Counted from the stretch's first letter, positions 8,260 through 17,356 are shown. The stretch: DNA of 41,079 nt from Methylobacter sp. BlB1 (GCF_015476545.1 NZ_JADMKV010000042.1:1-41079); one strand, 5' to 3'. Notes: generated by a model from the letters alone, not told the origin. Made by a program: numbers and translations.

Positions 8260-11200
8260 ATGGACGTGCTAGAAGTGCTTGCCTACTTGCAGGAAAAAGA
8301 TATTGCCGTCAGCGCCAATGATGCCGAATTAATCGTGCGCGCACCGCAGGGCGCCCTCAATGAAGGAATAATGGCGCTCCTGCAGCAGTATAAATGGGAG
8401 CTGTTGCTCCTCCTTCAGGACGATCAAGACGATCAGGCGGCAAGCGAAACTGACGCACAGACGGCGCAACCGGTCATAATCACGCCCGACATGCTGACGC
8501 TGGTCAGCCTTACACAGGACGAGATCGATCTGATTGTCGGCAGTGTGCCGCAAGGCGCGGCCAATATCAAGGACATCTACCCGCTGGCCCCGTTGCAGGA
8601 AGGCATTCTGTTCCATCATTTGCTCGAAACCCAGGGCGATGCGTATCTGACGCGTTCGGTCATCCTGTTTGACGACCGCCCTAAGCTGGATGATTTTCTG
8701 GACGCCTTGCAGACCGTGGTCGACCGGCACGATATCCTGCGCACATCCGTGCGCTGGACCGGACTGTCCAGACCCGTTCAGGTCGTGCATAGCCGGGCGC
8801 CGCTGCCGGTTTCGGAACTGACGCTGGCCGCAAATGCCGACATACAGCAGCAATTACTCAGCCATACCGATCCGCGCCACCTGCGGCTGGATTTGCAGCG
8901 CGCACCGCTGCTTGCCACCTATATCGCCGCCGATCCGCATTCGACTGCCTGGTGGCTGGTGCTGCTGAACCATCGCATGACGTGCGACAGCTACACGCTG
9001 CAGCTGATCATGGCAGAAGTTCAGCGGGTGTTTCAGGGGCAAGGGGATCGTCTGCCGGAACCTGTGCCCTATCGCAATTTTATCGAACAGATACAGGCGA
9101 CTTCACGGGTTGGACACGAAATCTACTTCAGGCAGCAACTCGGCGATATCGATGAGCCGACCGCGCCTTTCGGCCTGTTGGACACAAAAGCGGACGCCGG
9201 ACAGGCCGGCGAGGCGGTTCTGGCCCTGAGCGACGATCTGGCCCAGCGCATCCGCGACAGCGCCCGACAGCACGGGGTCAGCGCCGCGGCCCTGTTTCAT
9301 GTGGCCTGGGCGCAGGTTCTGGCCCGGTGCAGCGGGCGCGATGACGTCGTTTTCGGCACGGTGCTGTCCGGCCGGCTTCGGGGTTCGGCCGGCGCTGATC
9401 GGGGCATCGGCATGTTCATCAATACCTTGCCGGTACGCATCCCGCTCGCCGGCGCCAGTGTCCGGCAGCTGGTCAAATATACGCATCAGTGCTTGAATGA
9501 ACTGCTGCTTCATCAATACACTCCGCTCTCGCTTGCGCTACGCTGCAGCGCCTTGCCGCCGTCGGTGCCGCTGTTTACCGCATTGCTGAATTATCGTCAT
9601 GCCATTATCGCGGCCGCTCCGGATAAATCCGACGGCATGCGCGTCGTCAGCTGCGTGGAACGCACCCATTATCCTTTTACCGTTTCGGTAGACGATTCGG
9701 GGCAGGGCTTCACGCTGACTGCGCAATGCGTGCACGGCATCGACCCAGCCCGCATCAACGGTTATCTTCACACCGCCATCGCAGGGCTGGTCGAAGTATT
9801 GACTCAGGCCCCCTGGCGCTTGGCCATGGATTTCGACATCCTGCCCGCAGCGGAGCGGCGTCAGCTTCTGGTCGATTTCAACGCGACGGCGGCGGTTTAT
9901 CCGCGGCACAAGTGCCTGCATCAGTTATTCGAGGAGCAAGTTGAAAAAACGCCTGATGCCGTTGCTGTCGCGTTTGAAGAACAGGCCTTGACCTATGTCG
10001 AACTTAACGCCCGCGCCAACCAAGTGGCCCATTACCTGCGATCGGAGGGCTGCGGCCCGGAGATGCCGGTCGGACTCTGCGTTGAGCGCGGTCTGGAGAT
10101 GATGGTGGGCCTGCTGGGCATCCTGAAGGCCGGAGGGGCTTATGTGCCGATCGATCCTCAGTATCCCGAAGCGTGCATTGCCCACATGCTGGACGACGCG
10201 CGCATCGCTTTGCTGCTCACCCAGGCGCGGCTGGCGGCGGCATTGTCCTGTTACACGCAGGCTATCGTTTATCTGGACAGCGACTGGCCGGCCATTGCGC
10301 AATGGCCGGCCGACAATCCGTCGCCATGCAATCATCCGCTCGATCTGGCCTATATCGTCTATTCCTCCGGCTCGACGGGCCAGCCCAAAGGCGTCATGGT
10401 CGCGCACCGCAACGCCGTGCATGCGGCGACTGCGCGGTTTGCCGCCTATCAGGCGCCGGTCAGCGCTTGCCTGCTGCTGTCCTCGTTCGCGTTCGACAGC
10501 GCCGCCGGCATATTCTGGACCTTGGGGCAGGGCGGGCGCCTGTGCTTGCCGGACGAATACAGCAATACGGATCCGTCAGCGTTAGCGGTGCTGATCGAAA
10601 GGCACCAGGTCTCGCATGTGCTGGCCTTGCCGCCCTTTTACACCTTGCTGCTCGATCAGGCCCGGGCGCAGTTGCATTCCCTGAAAACGGTCATCGTTGC
10701 GGGCGAATTCTGTCCAACCGAACTGGTCAGGCGACACTGCGTGGTGCTGCCGCATGTGGCGCTATACAATGAATACGGGCCGGCCGAAGGCTCGGCGTGG
10801 AGCAGTGTCCGCCTGGACGATCCGGACGGTCTGGAACGGCCTTTGCCGATCGGCAGGCCGGTCAGCAATGTGCGGCTTTATATTCTCGATAAAATCGGCC
10901 AGCCTGTGCCGCTGGGCGCGGCCGGCGAACTCCATGTCGGCGGCGAGGGCGTGGTCAGAGGCTACCTGAACCGTCCCGAATTGACCGCGGAAGCGTTCGT
11001 TCCCGATCCGTTCCGGAATGACGGCGGCCGGTTGTACAAAACCGGCGATCTGGCACGTTACCGGCCTGACGGCAGCATCGAGTTTTTAGGCCGCATCGAC
11101 AATCAGGTGCAAATCCACGGCTTCAGAATTGAGCCGGGGGAAATCGAGGCAAAGCTTATGGAGCAGCCCGGCGTGGATGAGGCCGTTGTTCTCGTGCGTG

Positions 11201-11859
11201 AAGACCAGTCAGGCAACAGGCGGCTGGTTGCCTATGTGGCCGCCCGCGACAGCGGGGAGGTGATCGAGGATGTCCTGCGCCAGGCTATCGGAGAGCGCTT
11301 GCCTTACTATATGCAGCCTTCGGCCTATGTATTTATGGAGAGCTTGCCTTTGAACGCAAACGGCAAAATCGATCGAAAAGCGCTGCTTACGCCTGAAAAC
11401 TATATCACGGCTATGGATAAGCGCAGCGATAGCCTCAGCGATTCCATAGAACAGGCCTTGGCGGCTATCTGGATGGAAATCCTCGATACCAAGACTGTAG
11501 GGGGCAATCAGAGTTTCTTTGAGCTGGGCGGCCATTCAATGCTGGCTATGCAGGTCATCGCGCGCATTCGGGAACAGTTCGGCATCAAGCTTGCCATAGA
11601 CGACATTTTCCATAAACCGACCATAAAGGAACTGGCAGCGCTGATCGTGCAAATGCAGGTCGAGCAATTGACTGTCACTGACATATCGGCGCTGTTGGGG
11701 GATATACAGCAGCTTGTTTCGGAAAGCGACAATGAAGGATTCGACGGCATTGATCCTATAGGGCAGAGCGAACAATTGACCGAGGCTGATGCGTCGGCGC
11801 TATTGGCGGAAATAGAGCGGCTGACCCATGAGGAAGTAGGTCTTATGCTTAAATTTTAA
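8260..11859 (+). CDS. Single-module nonribosomal peptide synthetase (docking-C*-A-PCP), no thioesterase
   Basis: The protein has 1199 residues; AAGGAG eight bases upstream fixes the start. Residues 1-52 match a TubC-type N-terminal docking domain. A condensation domain (about 103-520) has normal motifs YPLAPLQEG, RHDILRTSV, GRDDVVFGTVLSGR and GMFINTLPVR, but the catalytic HHxxxDG motif reads HRMTCDS (238-244), so the second His and the Gly are lost. An adenylation domain (about 541-1050) is complete: YSSGSTGQPKG (701), NEYGPAE (837), YKTGDLARY, GFRIEPGEIE and NANGKIDRKAL. My hand-read substrate code is DSGAIAEAWK, which I cannot assign. A carrier domain follows with Ser1093 in GGHSM. The tail carries two copies of an EQLTxxDxSALL unit. 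No terminal release domain exists. It likely depends on partner synthetases elsewhere or is decaying. Confidence 0.92.
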   Translation: MDVLEVLAYLQEKDIAVSANDAELIVRAPQGALNEGIMALLQQYKWELLLLLQDDQDDQAASETDAQTAQPVIITPDMLTLVSLTQDEIDLIVGSVPQGAANIKDIYPLAPLQEGILFHHLLETQGDAYLTRSVILFDDRPKLDDFLDALQTVVDRHDILRTSVRWTGLSRPVQVVHSRAPLPVSELTLAANADIQQQLLSHTDPRHLRLDLQRAPLLATYIAADPHSTAWWLVLLNHRMTCDSYTLQLIMAEVQRVFQGQGDRLPEPVPYRNFIEQIQATSRVGHEIYFRQQLGDIDEPTAPFGLLDTKADAGQAGEAVLALSDDLAQRIRDSARQHGVSAAALFHVAWAQVLARCSGRDDVVFGTVLSGRLRGSAGADRGIGMFINTLPVRIPLAGASVRQLVKYTHQCLNELLLHQYTPLSLALRCSALPPSVPLFTALLNYRHAIIAAAPDKSDGMRVVSCVERTHYPFTVSVDDSGQGFTLTAQCVHGIDPARINGYLHTAIAGLVEVLTQAPWRLAMDFDILPAAERRQLLVDFNATAAVYPRHKCLHQLFEEQVEKTPDAVAVAFEEQALTYVELNARANQVAHYLRSEGCGPEMPVGLCVERGLEMMVGLLGILKAGGAYVPIDPQYPEACIAHMLDDARIALLLTQARLAAALSCYTQAIVYLDSDWPAIAQWPADNPSPCNHPLDLAYIVYSSGSTGQPKGVMVAHRNAVHAATARFAAYQAPVSACLLLSSFAFDSAAGIFWTLGQGGRLCLPDEYSNTDPSALAVLIERHQVSHVLALPPFYTLLLDQARAQLHSLKTVIVAGEFCPTELVRRHCVVLPHVALYNEYGPAEGSAWSSVRLDDPDGLERPLPIGRPVSNVRLYILDKIGQPVPLGAAGELHVGGEGVVRGYLNRPELTAEAFVPDPFRNDGGRLYKTGDLARYRPDGSIEFLGRIDNQVQIHGFRIEPGEIEAKLMEQPGVDEAVVLVREDQSGNRRLVAYVAARDSGEVIEDVLRQAIGERLPYYMQPSAYVFMESLPLNANGKIDRKALLTPENYITAMDKRSDSLSDSIEQALAAIWMEILDTKTVGGNQSFFELGGHSMLAMQVIARIREQFGIKLAIDDIFHKPTIKELAALIVQMQVEQLTVTDISALLGDIQQLVSESDNEGFDGIDPIGQSEQLTEADASALLAEIERLTHEEVGLMLKF

Positions 11860-11888
11860 GAATTTATACCTGGTCGCCAACAAAAATA

Positions 11889-12080
11889 ATGGATAGTGAC
11901 GAACAAACTGATAGGGACGGTTTCGCCTCTCAAATCCAAGACGACAATGAAAAATTCATTTCCGATCCATTCCGGAATGACGGCGGGCGATTGTATAAAA
12001 CCGGTGACCTGGCGCGATATCGGACTAGTGGCAGCATCGAATTTCCGGAGCGCATCGATGACATGCTGACAGATAGGTGA
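11889..12080 (+). pseudogene. NRPS adenylation-domain remnant
   Basis: A 63-residue open frame contains DPFRNDGGRLYKTGDLARYR, the A7 region of an adenylation domain, followed by a damaged A8 motif (FPERIDD instead of FLGRIDN). At the DNA level 11960-12061 is about 77 per cent identical, by hand count, to 11001-11102 inside the intact NRPS. The first 23 residues have no recognisable similarity and there is no good ribosome site. It is best read as the scar of a second module or neighbouring NRPS that was mostly deleted. Confidence 0.75.
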
Positions 12081-12184
12081 GGCTATCTCTTAATGATGCG
12101 GTAACCAGATATTAATTGTGCTGCTGAAAGCAGTGAGAGAGTCCTTCCAGGCAAGTTTGATAGCCAAAATTAAGGATCTGATTA

Positions 12185-12742
12185 ATGCATTATAGTAATA
12201 CGCGTACTTTCATGATCAGACTGCAAAGCTTGATCTCTAATAAACTTAAGAGGACGGTTGTTCTTTTCTTACTCATATTTCCCTTTGTTGTGCCGGCTGG
12301 AGGGACAGCTGAACAGGAGAATACGGATAATGCTGAGCTGGTACCGTTGATACAGCATTTGAGCAATCTGTTTTTCGATGGAAAATTAACGGTGAATGAC
12401 CTCCAAAATGACTTATCCGGCACGGCTGAACAGTCAGGGAATAAAAAATCATGGTATATAAACAGTGACAAATACAAAATAAGAGTTACTGCAGAAGCTC
12501 AAACAGATGGCTCGGCAGTTAATGAACTGCAACTCTACCCCAACAATACTGAGCAGCTGGAACTCAAAGATCTTGAAAGCATATTCGGAGATTCGCGAGT
12601 TTTCGTGCGAAGCATAAATACATGGGTTGAATTTAATTCCAGGAGAAGCAAAAATGATAGAAAAGTCGCAATCACTGCGAAGCTTTATGCTCCACCGGGA
12701 AATAATGTACCCGTTTTAACGGTTAAGCTTAGATTAGAATAA
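12185..12742 (+). CDS. Hypothetical exported or membrane-anchored protein
   Basis: This 185-residue protein starts at an ATG with AAGGA eight bases upstream. A basic, then hydrophobic segment (LKRTVVLFLLIFPFVVPAGG, about 21-40) is a signal peptide or anchor. The mature part has alternating strand-like segments and ends in VLTVKLRLE, suggesting a small beta-rich periplasmic domain. I recognise no family. Its base composition is more AT-rich than the NRPS before it, and it follows the NRPS remnant, so it may have arrived with a rearrangement. A link to the NRPS is not supported by sequence. Confidence 0.65.
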   Translation: MHYSNTRTFMIRLQSLISNKLKRTVVLFLLIFPFVVPAGGTAEQENTDNAELVPLIQHLSNLFFDGKLTVNDLQNDLSGTAEQSGNKKSWYINSDKYKIRVTAEAQTDGSAVNELQLYPNNTEQLELKDLESIFGDSRVFVRSINTWVEFNSRRSKNDRKVAITAKLYAPPGNNVPVLTVKLRLE

Positions 12743-13245
12743 ACATTGCTTTGTTTGCATTAAATGTAACCACGATCGGATTCGGAATAAGTAATTACAT
12801 TTTTCCTTCAGGACTTACGCATTTTGCCTGTTCAACTGCTGAAACAAGCGGTTTTAAAACCTGTGGGGGCGACTTCAGTCGCCCACTCAGAAAAAGGCGA
12901 CTGCCACCAGTGCGTATTTTTCTGAAACAAGTATCCAGCCATCCCAAGGTCGCAATGATCCCTAACACAACTAATCTCGCTACAGCCCCTGGCTAAGATA
13001 AAAGTGAAGTACCGGATAACCAGCGGAATAGACGGTTCTTGGATTTTGCCTTGCCTTCGCTGCTTGCCGCGTGGTTAAAACGTGCCATGCCTATTTTCTG
13101 CGCCGCGAAACGTTCGATACGGCAAGCAAGACCATCAGCAAATAATTCCCGATTGGGCAGGTGAGGATATTGCCTAGCCCGCTCGTCTACTTCCCAATGA
13201 TGCAGGATAAACGCATCGGTTAATACTAATAACAAAGGGGAGACC
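12743..13245. other. Intergenic region with MITE-like copy; no convincing gene
   Basis: The 503-base gap holds the MITE-like copy at 12810-12916. On the minus strand, an 84-codon frame from 13247 to 12993 gives a fairly protein-like sequence (HHWEVDERARQYPHLPNREL, LACRIERFAAQKIGMARF), but its ATG overlaps the receptor ATG in a shared CATG and has no ribosome site; I rate it an unlikely or remnant gene. The stretch just before 13246 has AAAGGGGAGA, the receptor ribosome site. No clear Fur box was found. Confidence 0.35.
12810..12916. mobile_element. MITE-like element, degenerate copy
   Basis: Starts with AGGACTTACGCA and shares an identical 21-base block (12828-12848) and a following CCTGTGGGGGxGACTTC segment with the copy at 30238-30330. 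The right end is degenerate: tgcgta at 12911-12916 is all that remains of the inverted end. It has no coding capacity. Confidence 0.6.
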
Positions 13246-15753
13246 ATGATAGACACTGCGATAAGTGCCGATGACGCGTCGGCCATGCGAAACCGCGGCC
13301 AATTACCGGCCGGCGAACCGGCAATTAATTCACCCTTCCTGAGCGGAAAGCAGGTAGCGGGTCTGGCCTTGATGCTGACATTATGTCATGCCGTGCCGGG
13401 CCAATCCGCAGCGCATGATAAAAATAAGGTGTTCCGCTTCAACATTCCGGCCGGGAGCATGGCTTCGGCTTTGATGGCCTTTTCGGAAACTACCGACACG
13501 CAATTGAGCTATCCGTCCGTGCTGGTCAGGGATGTCAAAGCCAATGCGTTGAACGGCCGCTATACGCCCGAGCAGGCGCTGGCAAAGCTGCTGAGCAATT
13601 CCAACATCACCTACCGGATTGCCGATAACCAGGTCATCGCCCTGGCTCAAGCACCGAAAGAAAATTCTCCGGGCAATTCTGTTCCTGAAAAATCGGTGGA
13701 GTTGGCGGTTATGACAGTGAAGGCCGATAGCTTGGCTCCTGATGACATCAGCCCTTACATCACATCCGAATCGACGGCGGGCTCAAAAATCCCGGTTGAA
13801 ACGACCCGCATCCCGCAAAGCATACAGGTCATCACCGGCGAGGCGCTCAAGGACCAGGGCGCGCTCAGTATCGGCAACATCCTGAAACAGGTGCCTTCGG
13901 CCACCGTGATCGGAACGCGATTCAGCCGGTTTCCCAAAATAAGCATTCGCGGATTCAAAGCCGACCAGAACCGCAACGGAATACGGCAGATTTTTGGCGG
14001 AGATGTCGATTGGTCCGCGCTGAGCCATATTGAGAACGTGGAAGTATTGAAAGGGCCGGGCAGCACCGTGTACGGGCAGCAAACCAATGACGGCGGCGGG
14101 GTGATCAACGTCGTCACCAAGCGGCCGTTTGACGAATTTGCCTCCGAGTTCAGCTTTACCCGAGGCGGATATGATGAATTCGACGGCGATATCACCAGCG
14201 GACAATGGGATCTTAACGGCCCTTTATTGGCGGATGGCGCGTTGAAAGCGCGCTTTACCGGAGAAATAGAAGGCTCCGAAAGCTTCATTAATTTCCAGAA
14301 CCTGGACAGGGAAAATTTCGGCTTGGCGCTCGCCTGGGACGACGGCGGCCCGGTGCGCGGCTTCATCAATGCCGAATATCAGCATCGCAGCACGGTGCCG
14401 AATCCCGGATTGCCGGTATTCGGCACCGTGCGCGGCAGCGGTTTCGGAAACATATCCCGCGACACGTATCTGGGCGAGCCTAATTTCGATAATCTTGAAA
14501 TCGAAACACCTTTGGTTCAGGCCTGGCTGGACATTGATGTAGGGGAAAACTGGAAAATATCGCCACGCTTTCAATATGACGAATTCAATGGCGACCAGGA
14601 TCAGGTATTTCTTGGTCAGACAACGCTCGATGCCGCAGCCGGGCGTATCAATGTAGCGCGCACGGGTAGAACCGGCTTCAAAGAAAGGGATAGATCCTAC
14701 ATCGGGCAAATCGACATTACCGGTACCGTGGAAACAGGCTTCCTGACGCATCAGATCTTCCTGGGCGGTGATTACACCAAGTCGCATTTCGGAACGAGCT
14801 CGATCAATCTGGCCGGTGTACCCGCCATTGACGCCCTCAATCCCGTTTATCTGGCTGCACAACCTGCGGCAGGGCCGGTACGGATCGGCAGTCACGGCAC
14901 TTCGGAATTGGGCTCGTTTGCGTTTCAGGATATTATTTCGATCACGCCGGAATTTGACTTGACAGGCGGCGTGCGCCAATCCACCTACAGCGCGAAACGA
15001 CTCAATATCGCCAACGGCGTAACCTCGGAAATAGATACGGACAACACGTCCTATCAGGTCGGAGGTACTTTTCACGCCACCGATTCCATCCACTTTTTTG
15101 CGGGCTACGGCGAGGGATTTTCGCCTCTCCCTGCGGTTGCGATGGCCAACGGCGCCTCGCTTGAACCGGGCGAATCCGCACAAGTGGAAGCCGGCGTCAA
15201 GATTAACTTTCCTTCCGGCCTGAGCGGAACGGCCTCGTTTTTTGACATTACGCGCAGCAACGTGACTACGCAGGACAGATTCAATCCGGGCTTTCAGGTG
15301 GCTACCGGCGAAATTCAATCCCGGGGTGCGGAGGTGGAGCTGGCTTATCAGGTGACCGAACAATGGTACGTTCAGGGCGGCTATGCCTTCATCGATGCGG
15401 AAATCACCCAAAGCAACGCGAACGATGTCGGTAACCGGCCGGAAAAAATTCCGGAGCACCAGGCCAATATCTGGACCCATTACAGATTCGACAGCGGCGT
15501 CCTGAAAAATCTGACCCTGTCCGCAGGCGCCAATTATGTCGGCAATCGCCCGTTCGACAATGCCAATACCGCCAAGCTGCCCAACTATACGACGCTGGAT
15601 CTGGCCACGTCCTATACCTGGAAGAACATAAAACTGGAATTGTTCGCGAACAATGTGCTGGACAAGCGCTATTTCGTCTCGGCCGATTTTGGCCCGGCCG
15701 TGTTCCCCGGCGATCCGAGGACCATTTTCGGCCGGGTATCGTTGAAGTTTTAA
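13246..15753 (+). CDS. TonB-dependent siderophore receptor with signalling (STN) domain
   Basis: This 835-residue outer-membrane receptor has a hydrophobic export segment near residues 34-53 (VAGLALMLTLCHAVPGQSA), behind an unusually long N-terminus. An STN signalling domain follows (about 63-130, FRFNIPAGSMASALMAFSE). A TonB-box-like stretch (LAVMTVKAD, about 150) precedes the plug (IPQSIQVITGEAL ... VEVLKGPGSTVYG) and the barrel, which ends in the typical terminal Phe (RVSLKF). The siderophore-receptor class resembles FpvA/FoxA. STN receptors normally signal through a FecR and an ECF sigma factor, yet none is adjacent; the orphan FecI (26676-27188) and FecR (30346-31332) are candidates. The start has AAAGGGGAGA just upstream. 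A perfect hairpin separates it from the PepSY gene. Confidence 0.93.
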   Translation: MIDTAISADDASAMRNRGQLPAGEPAINSPFLSGKQVAGLALMLTLCHAVPGQSAAHDKNKVFRFNIPAGSMASALMAFSETTDTQLSYPSVLVRDVKANALNGRYTPEQALAKLLSNSNITYRIADNQVIALAQAPKENSPGNSVPEKSVELAVMTVKADSLAPDDISPYITSESTAGSKIPVETTRIPQSIQVITGEALKDQGALSIGNILKQVPSATVIGTRFSRFPKISIRGFKADQNRNGIRQIFGGDVDWSALSHIENVEVLKGPGSTVYGQQTNDGGGVINVVTKRPFDEFASEFSFTRGGYDEFDGDITSGQWDLNGPLLADGALKARFTGEIEGSESFINFQNLDRENFGLALAWDDGGPVRGFINAEYQHRSTVPNPGLPVFGTVRGSGFGNISRDTYLGEPNFDNLEIETPLVQAWLDIDVGENWKISPRFQYDEFNGDQDQVFLGQTTLDAAAGRINVARTGRTGFKERDRSYIGQIDITGTVETGFLTHQIFLGGDYTKSHFGTSSINLAGVPAIDALNPVYLAAQPAAGPVRIGSHGTSELGSFAFQDIISITPEFDLTGGVRQSTYSAKRLNIANGVTSEIDTDNTSYQVGGTFHATDSIHFFAGYGEGFSPLPAVAMANGASLEPGESAQVEAGVKINFPSGLSGTASFFDITRSNVTTQDRFNPGFQVATGEIQSRGAEVELAYQVTEQWYVQGGYAFIDAEITQSNANDVGNRPEKIPEHQANIWTHYRFDSGVLKNLTLSAGANYVGNRPFDNANTAKLPNYTTLDLATSYTWKNIKLELFANNVLDKRYFVSADFGPAVFPGDPRTIFGRVSLKF

Positions 15754-15804
15754 CCGCTTAAGCCGAAAGTGTTCTTTTCGTAATCTGATAGTTTGACGGG
15801 AACT

Positions 15805-15838
15805 CAGGCTATGGCTATTTGTCACCCGCCATAGCCTG
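15805..15838 (+). promoter_or_regulatory. Perfect 11-bp intergenic hairpin
   Basis: CAGGCTATGGC (15805-15815) and GCCATAGCCTG (15828-15838) form a perfect 11-bp stem with a 12-base loop, between the receptor stop and the PepSY start. No T-run follows, so it looks more like a message-stabilising or partly attenuating structure than a full terminator. It covers the alternative TTG start at 15819, which argues for the later ATG. Confidence 0.55.
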
Positions 15839-15872
15839 CAAAGCTGCAAACACTAACCTGCTAGAAAATACC

Positions 15873-17120
15873 ATGCCTGAAAAAACTCAATTCATTCTTG
15901 ACCGCAAGAAACCGATACGTCTGTCATGGCTCAAAGCCGGCCGCAAATTGTGGCTAAACGCGCATGTCTATATCGCCCTGTCGCTGGGCTTTGTTTTTGC
16001 CTTGCTCGGACTGACGGGGTCTTTCAATGTGTTCTATTTCGAACTGGAAGAGATGGGGCTTCCCGAAGTCCATAAAGAAGCCCACGCGCAGCCGCTTCCG
16101 CTGCATGACATCATGCAGATCGTCAGGGCCGCTCATCCGCAAAGGCAGGGCACATGGAACCTGCACATGCCCGGCTATAACCGCGACTATTTATGGGCGA
16201 CATATGCAAAACCTGTGGAGACCGCCGGTGAGCTCTTTGCGCCGCTGCGAATAATGATCGATCCGTACACCGGCAGGATTGTCAGTGAAACCTTCTGGGG
16301 GCGCACCGTATGGAGCCTGATTTACGAAGTGCACGCCACTTTGCTGATGGGCAAGGTAGATGCAGAAATTGGGAAGGTGATTTTTAAAATCATCTGTTTT
16401 CTCGGTGTTTTTATGTTCATATCGGCCTTGTCCGGACTTTACCTATGGTGGCCCAGGGCCGGCAAATTCAGGCAGGCCGTCACCATCAAGCGCGGCGCGA
16501 GTCCAGAGCGGCTTGTGTTCGACCTGCACAAAACGGCCGGTTTTTACAGTTCCATTGTATTGCTCATTCTGGCATTCAGCGGTTTTGCGTTCGGCTACCG
16601 CGAGCAGATCAAATCGGTGGTCAGTTGCTTTTCAGAGGTCAAGGCGGAGCGTTTCAAAACGCCGGCCGCGGTTAAGTCCGACCATCAGGGGCAAACCGAA
16701 ACGATCTCCATCGACCGTGCCGTCGCAATAGCCGACCGGATTTTTTCCGGCGCGCCGGTGCGCTGGCTGGCGACGCCCGACGGCAAGGAAGGCGTCTACG
16801 TCATCGAGAAGCGGCAGGATGGCGAGGCCAGCCGCAGACGGCCGCGCAGCAAAGTCTGGATCGATCAGTACAGCGGCAAGGTGCTGGCGTTCGAAGATCC
16901 CAACCGGTTCACGGCCGGCGAAACCTTTTTAAACGTGATGTGGCCGCTGCACAGCGGCGAAGCCTTCGGATTTGCCGGCCGGGTTTTATGGAGTATAGTA
17001 GGCGTGATGCCGCTGGTTCTGTACGTTACGGGCCTGATCCGCTGGATGCAGAAGCGCAGGGCGAAGAAATTGAAGGAAAATCGGGCCAACCCGCCGGCGC
17101 TGACGGGACGCGGAATCTGA
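15873..17120 (+). CDS. PepSY-associated transmembrane protein, probable ferric-siderophore reductase-like
   Basis: The ATG start gives 415 residues; an upstream in-frame TTG at 15819 falls within a hairpin and is disfavoured. The pattern is that of PepSY_TM proteins: a first membrane helix (ALSLGFVFALLGLTGSFNVFY), a periplasmic PepSY-like region (IMIDPYTGRIVSETFWGR), a second helix near FLGVFMFISALSGLYLWWP, a third (SSIVLLILAFSGFAFGYRE), a second PepSY-like region (VWIDQYSGKVLAFED) and a last helix (IVGVMPLVLYVTGLIRWM). Histidines at helix edges (NAHVY, YEVHATLL, FDLHKTAG, WPLHSGEA) match those proposed to hold heme in FoxB/PiuB-type reductases. Such proteins sit beside siderophore receptors and help release iron at the inner membrane. 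The place after the receptor supports this. Confidence 0.87.
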   Translation: MPEKTQFILDRKKPIRLSWLKAGRKLWLNAHVYIALSLGFVFALLGLTGSFNVFYFELEEMGLPEVHKEAHAQPLPLHDIMQIVRAAHPQRQGTWNLHMPGYNRDYLWATYAKPVETAGELFAPLRIMIDPYTGRIVSETFWGRTVWSLIYEVHATLLMGKVDAEIGKVIFKIICFLGVFMFISALSGLYLWWPRAGKFRQAVTIKRGASPERLVFDLHKTAGFYSSIVLLILAFSGFAFGYREQIKSVVSCFSEVKAERFKTPAAVKSDHQGQTETISIDRAVAIADRIFSGAPVRWLATPDGKEGVYVIEKRQDGEASRRRPRSKVWIDQYSGKVLAFEDPNRFTAGETFLNVMWPLHSGEAFGFAGRVLWSIVGVMPLVLYVTGLIRWMQKRRAKKLKENRANPPALTGRGI

Positions 17121-17356
17121 AAGAACCGAGCCGGTAAAAATAATAAAGAACAAAGAGCGCCTGGAAATACAGGCGTGGCACGAATCGATCTCTGTTCTGT
17201 TTTAGTATGCAGTGCAGGTGCGAATTCATTTATGCCCTTTACGGGTATTCGCACTGCCTGTCTATCTCGGGTTGTCCCGGGCCGAACCCACAAGGGGCAC
17301 AAGTAAATTCGGCCTTACAATTGCACAATATCAGTTATTAAGACGGAGCCCATCAA

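Noticed and set aside
12993-13247. Minus-strand 84-codon frame upstream of the first receptor
   Set aside because: The text looks fairly protein-like, but the ATG overlaps the receptor ATG, there is no ribosome site, and I recognise no family. It could be a remnant.
14224-15849. 541-codon minus-strand open frame
   Set aside because: It runs antisense to the TonB receptor, which has clear domain motifs; the antisense text has none.
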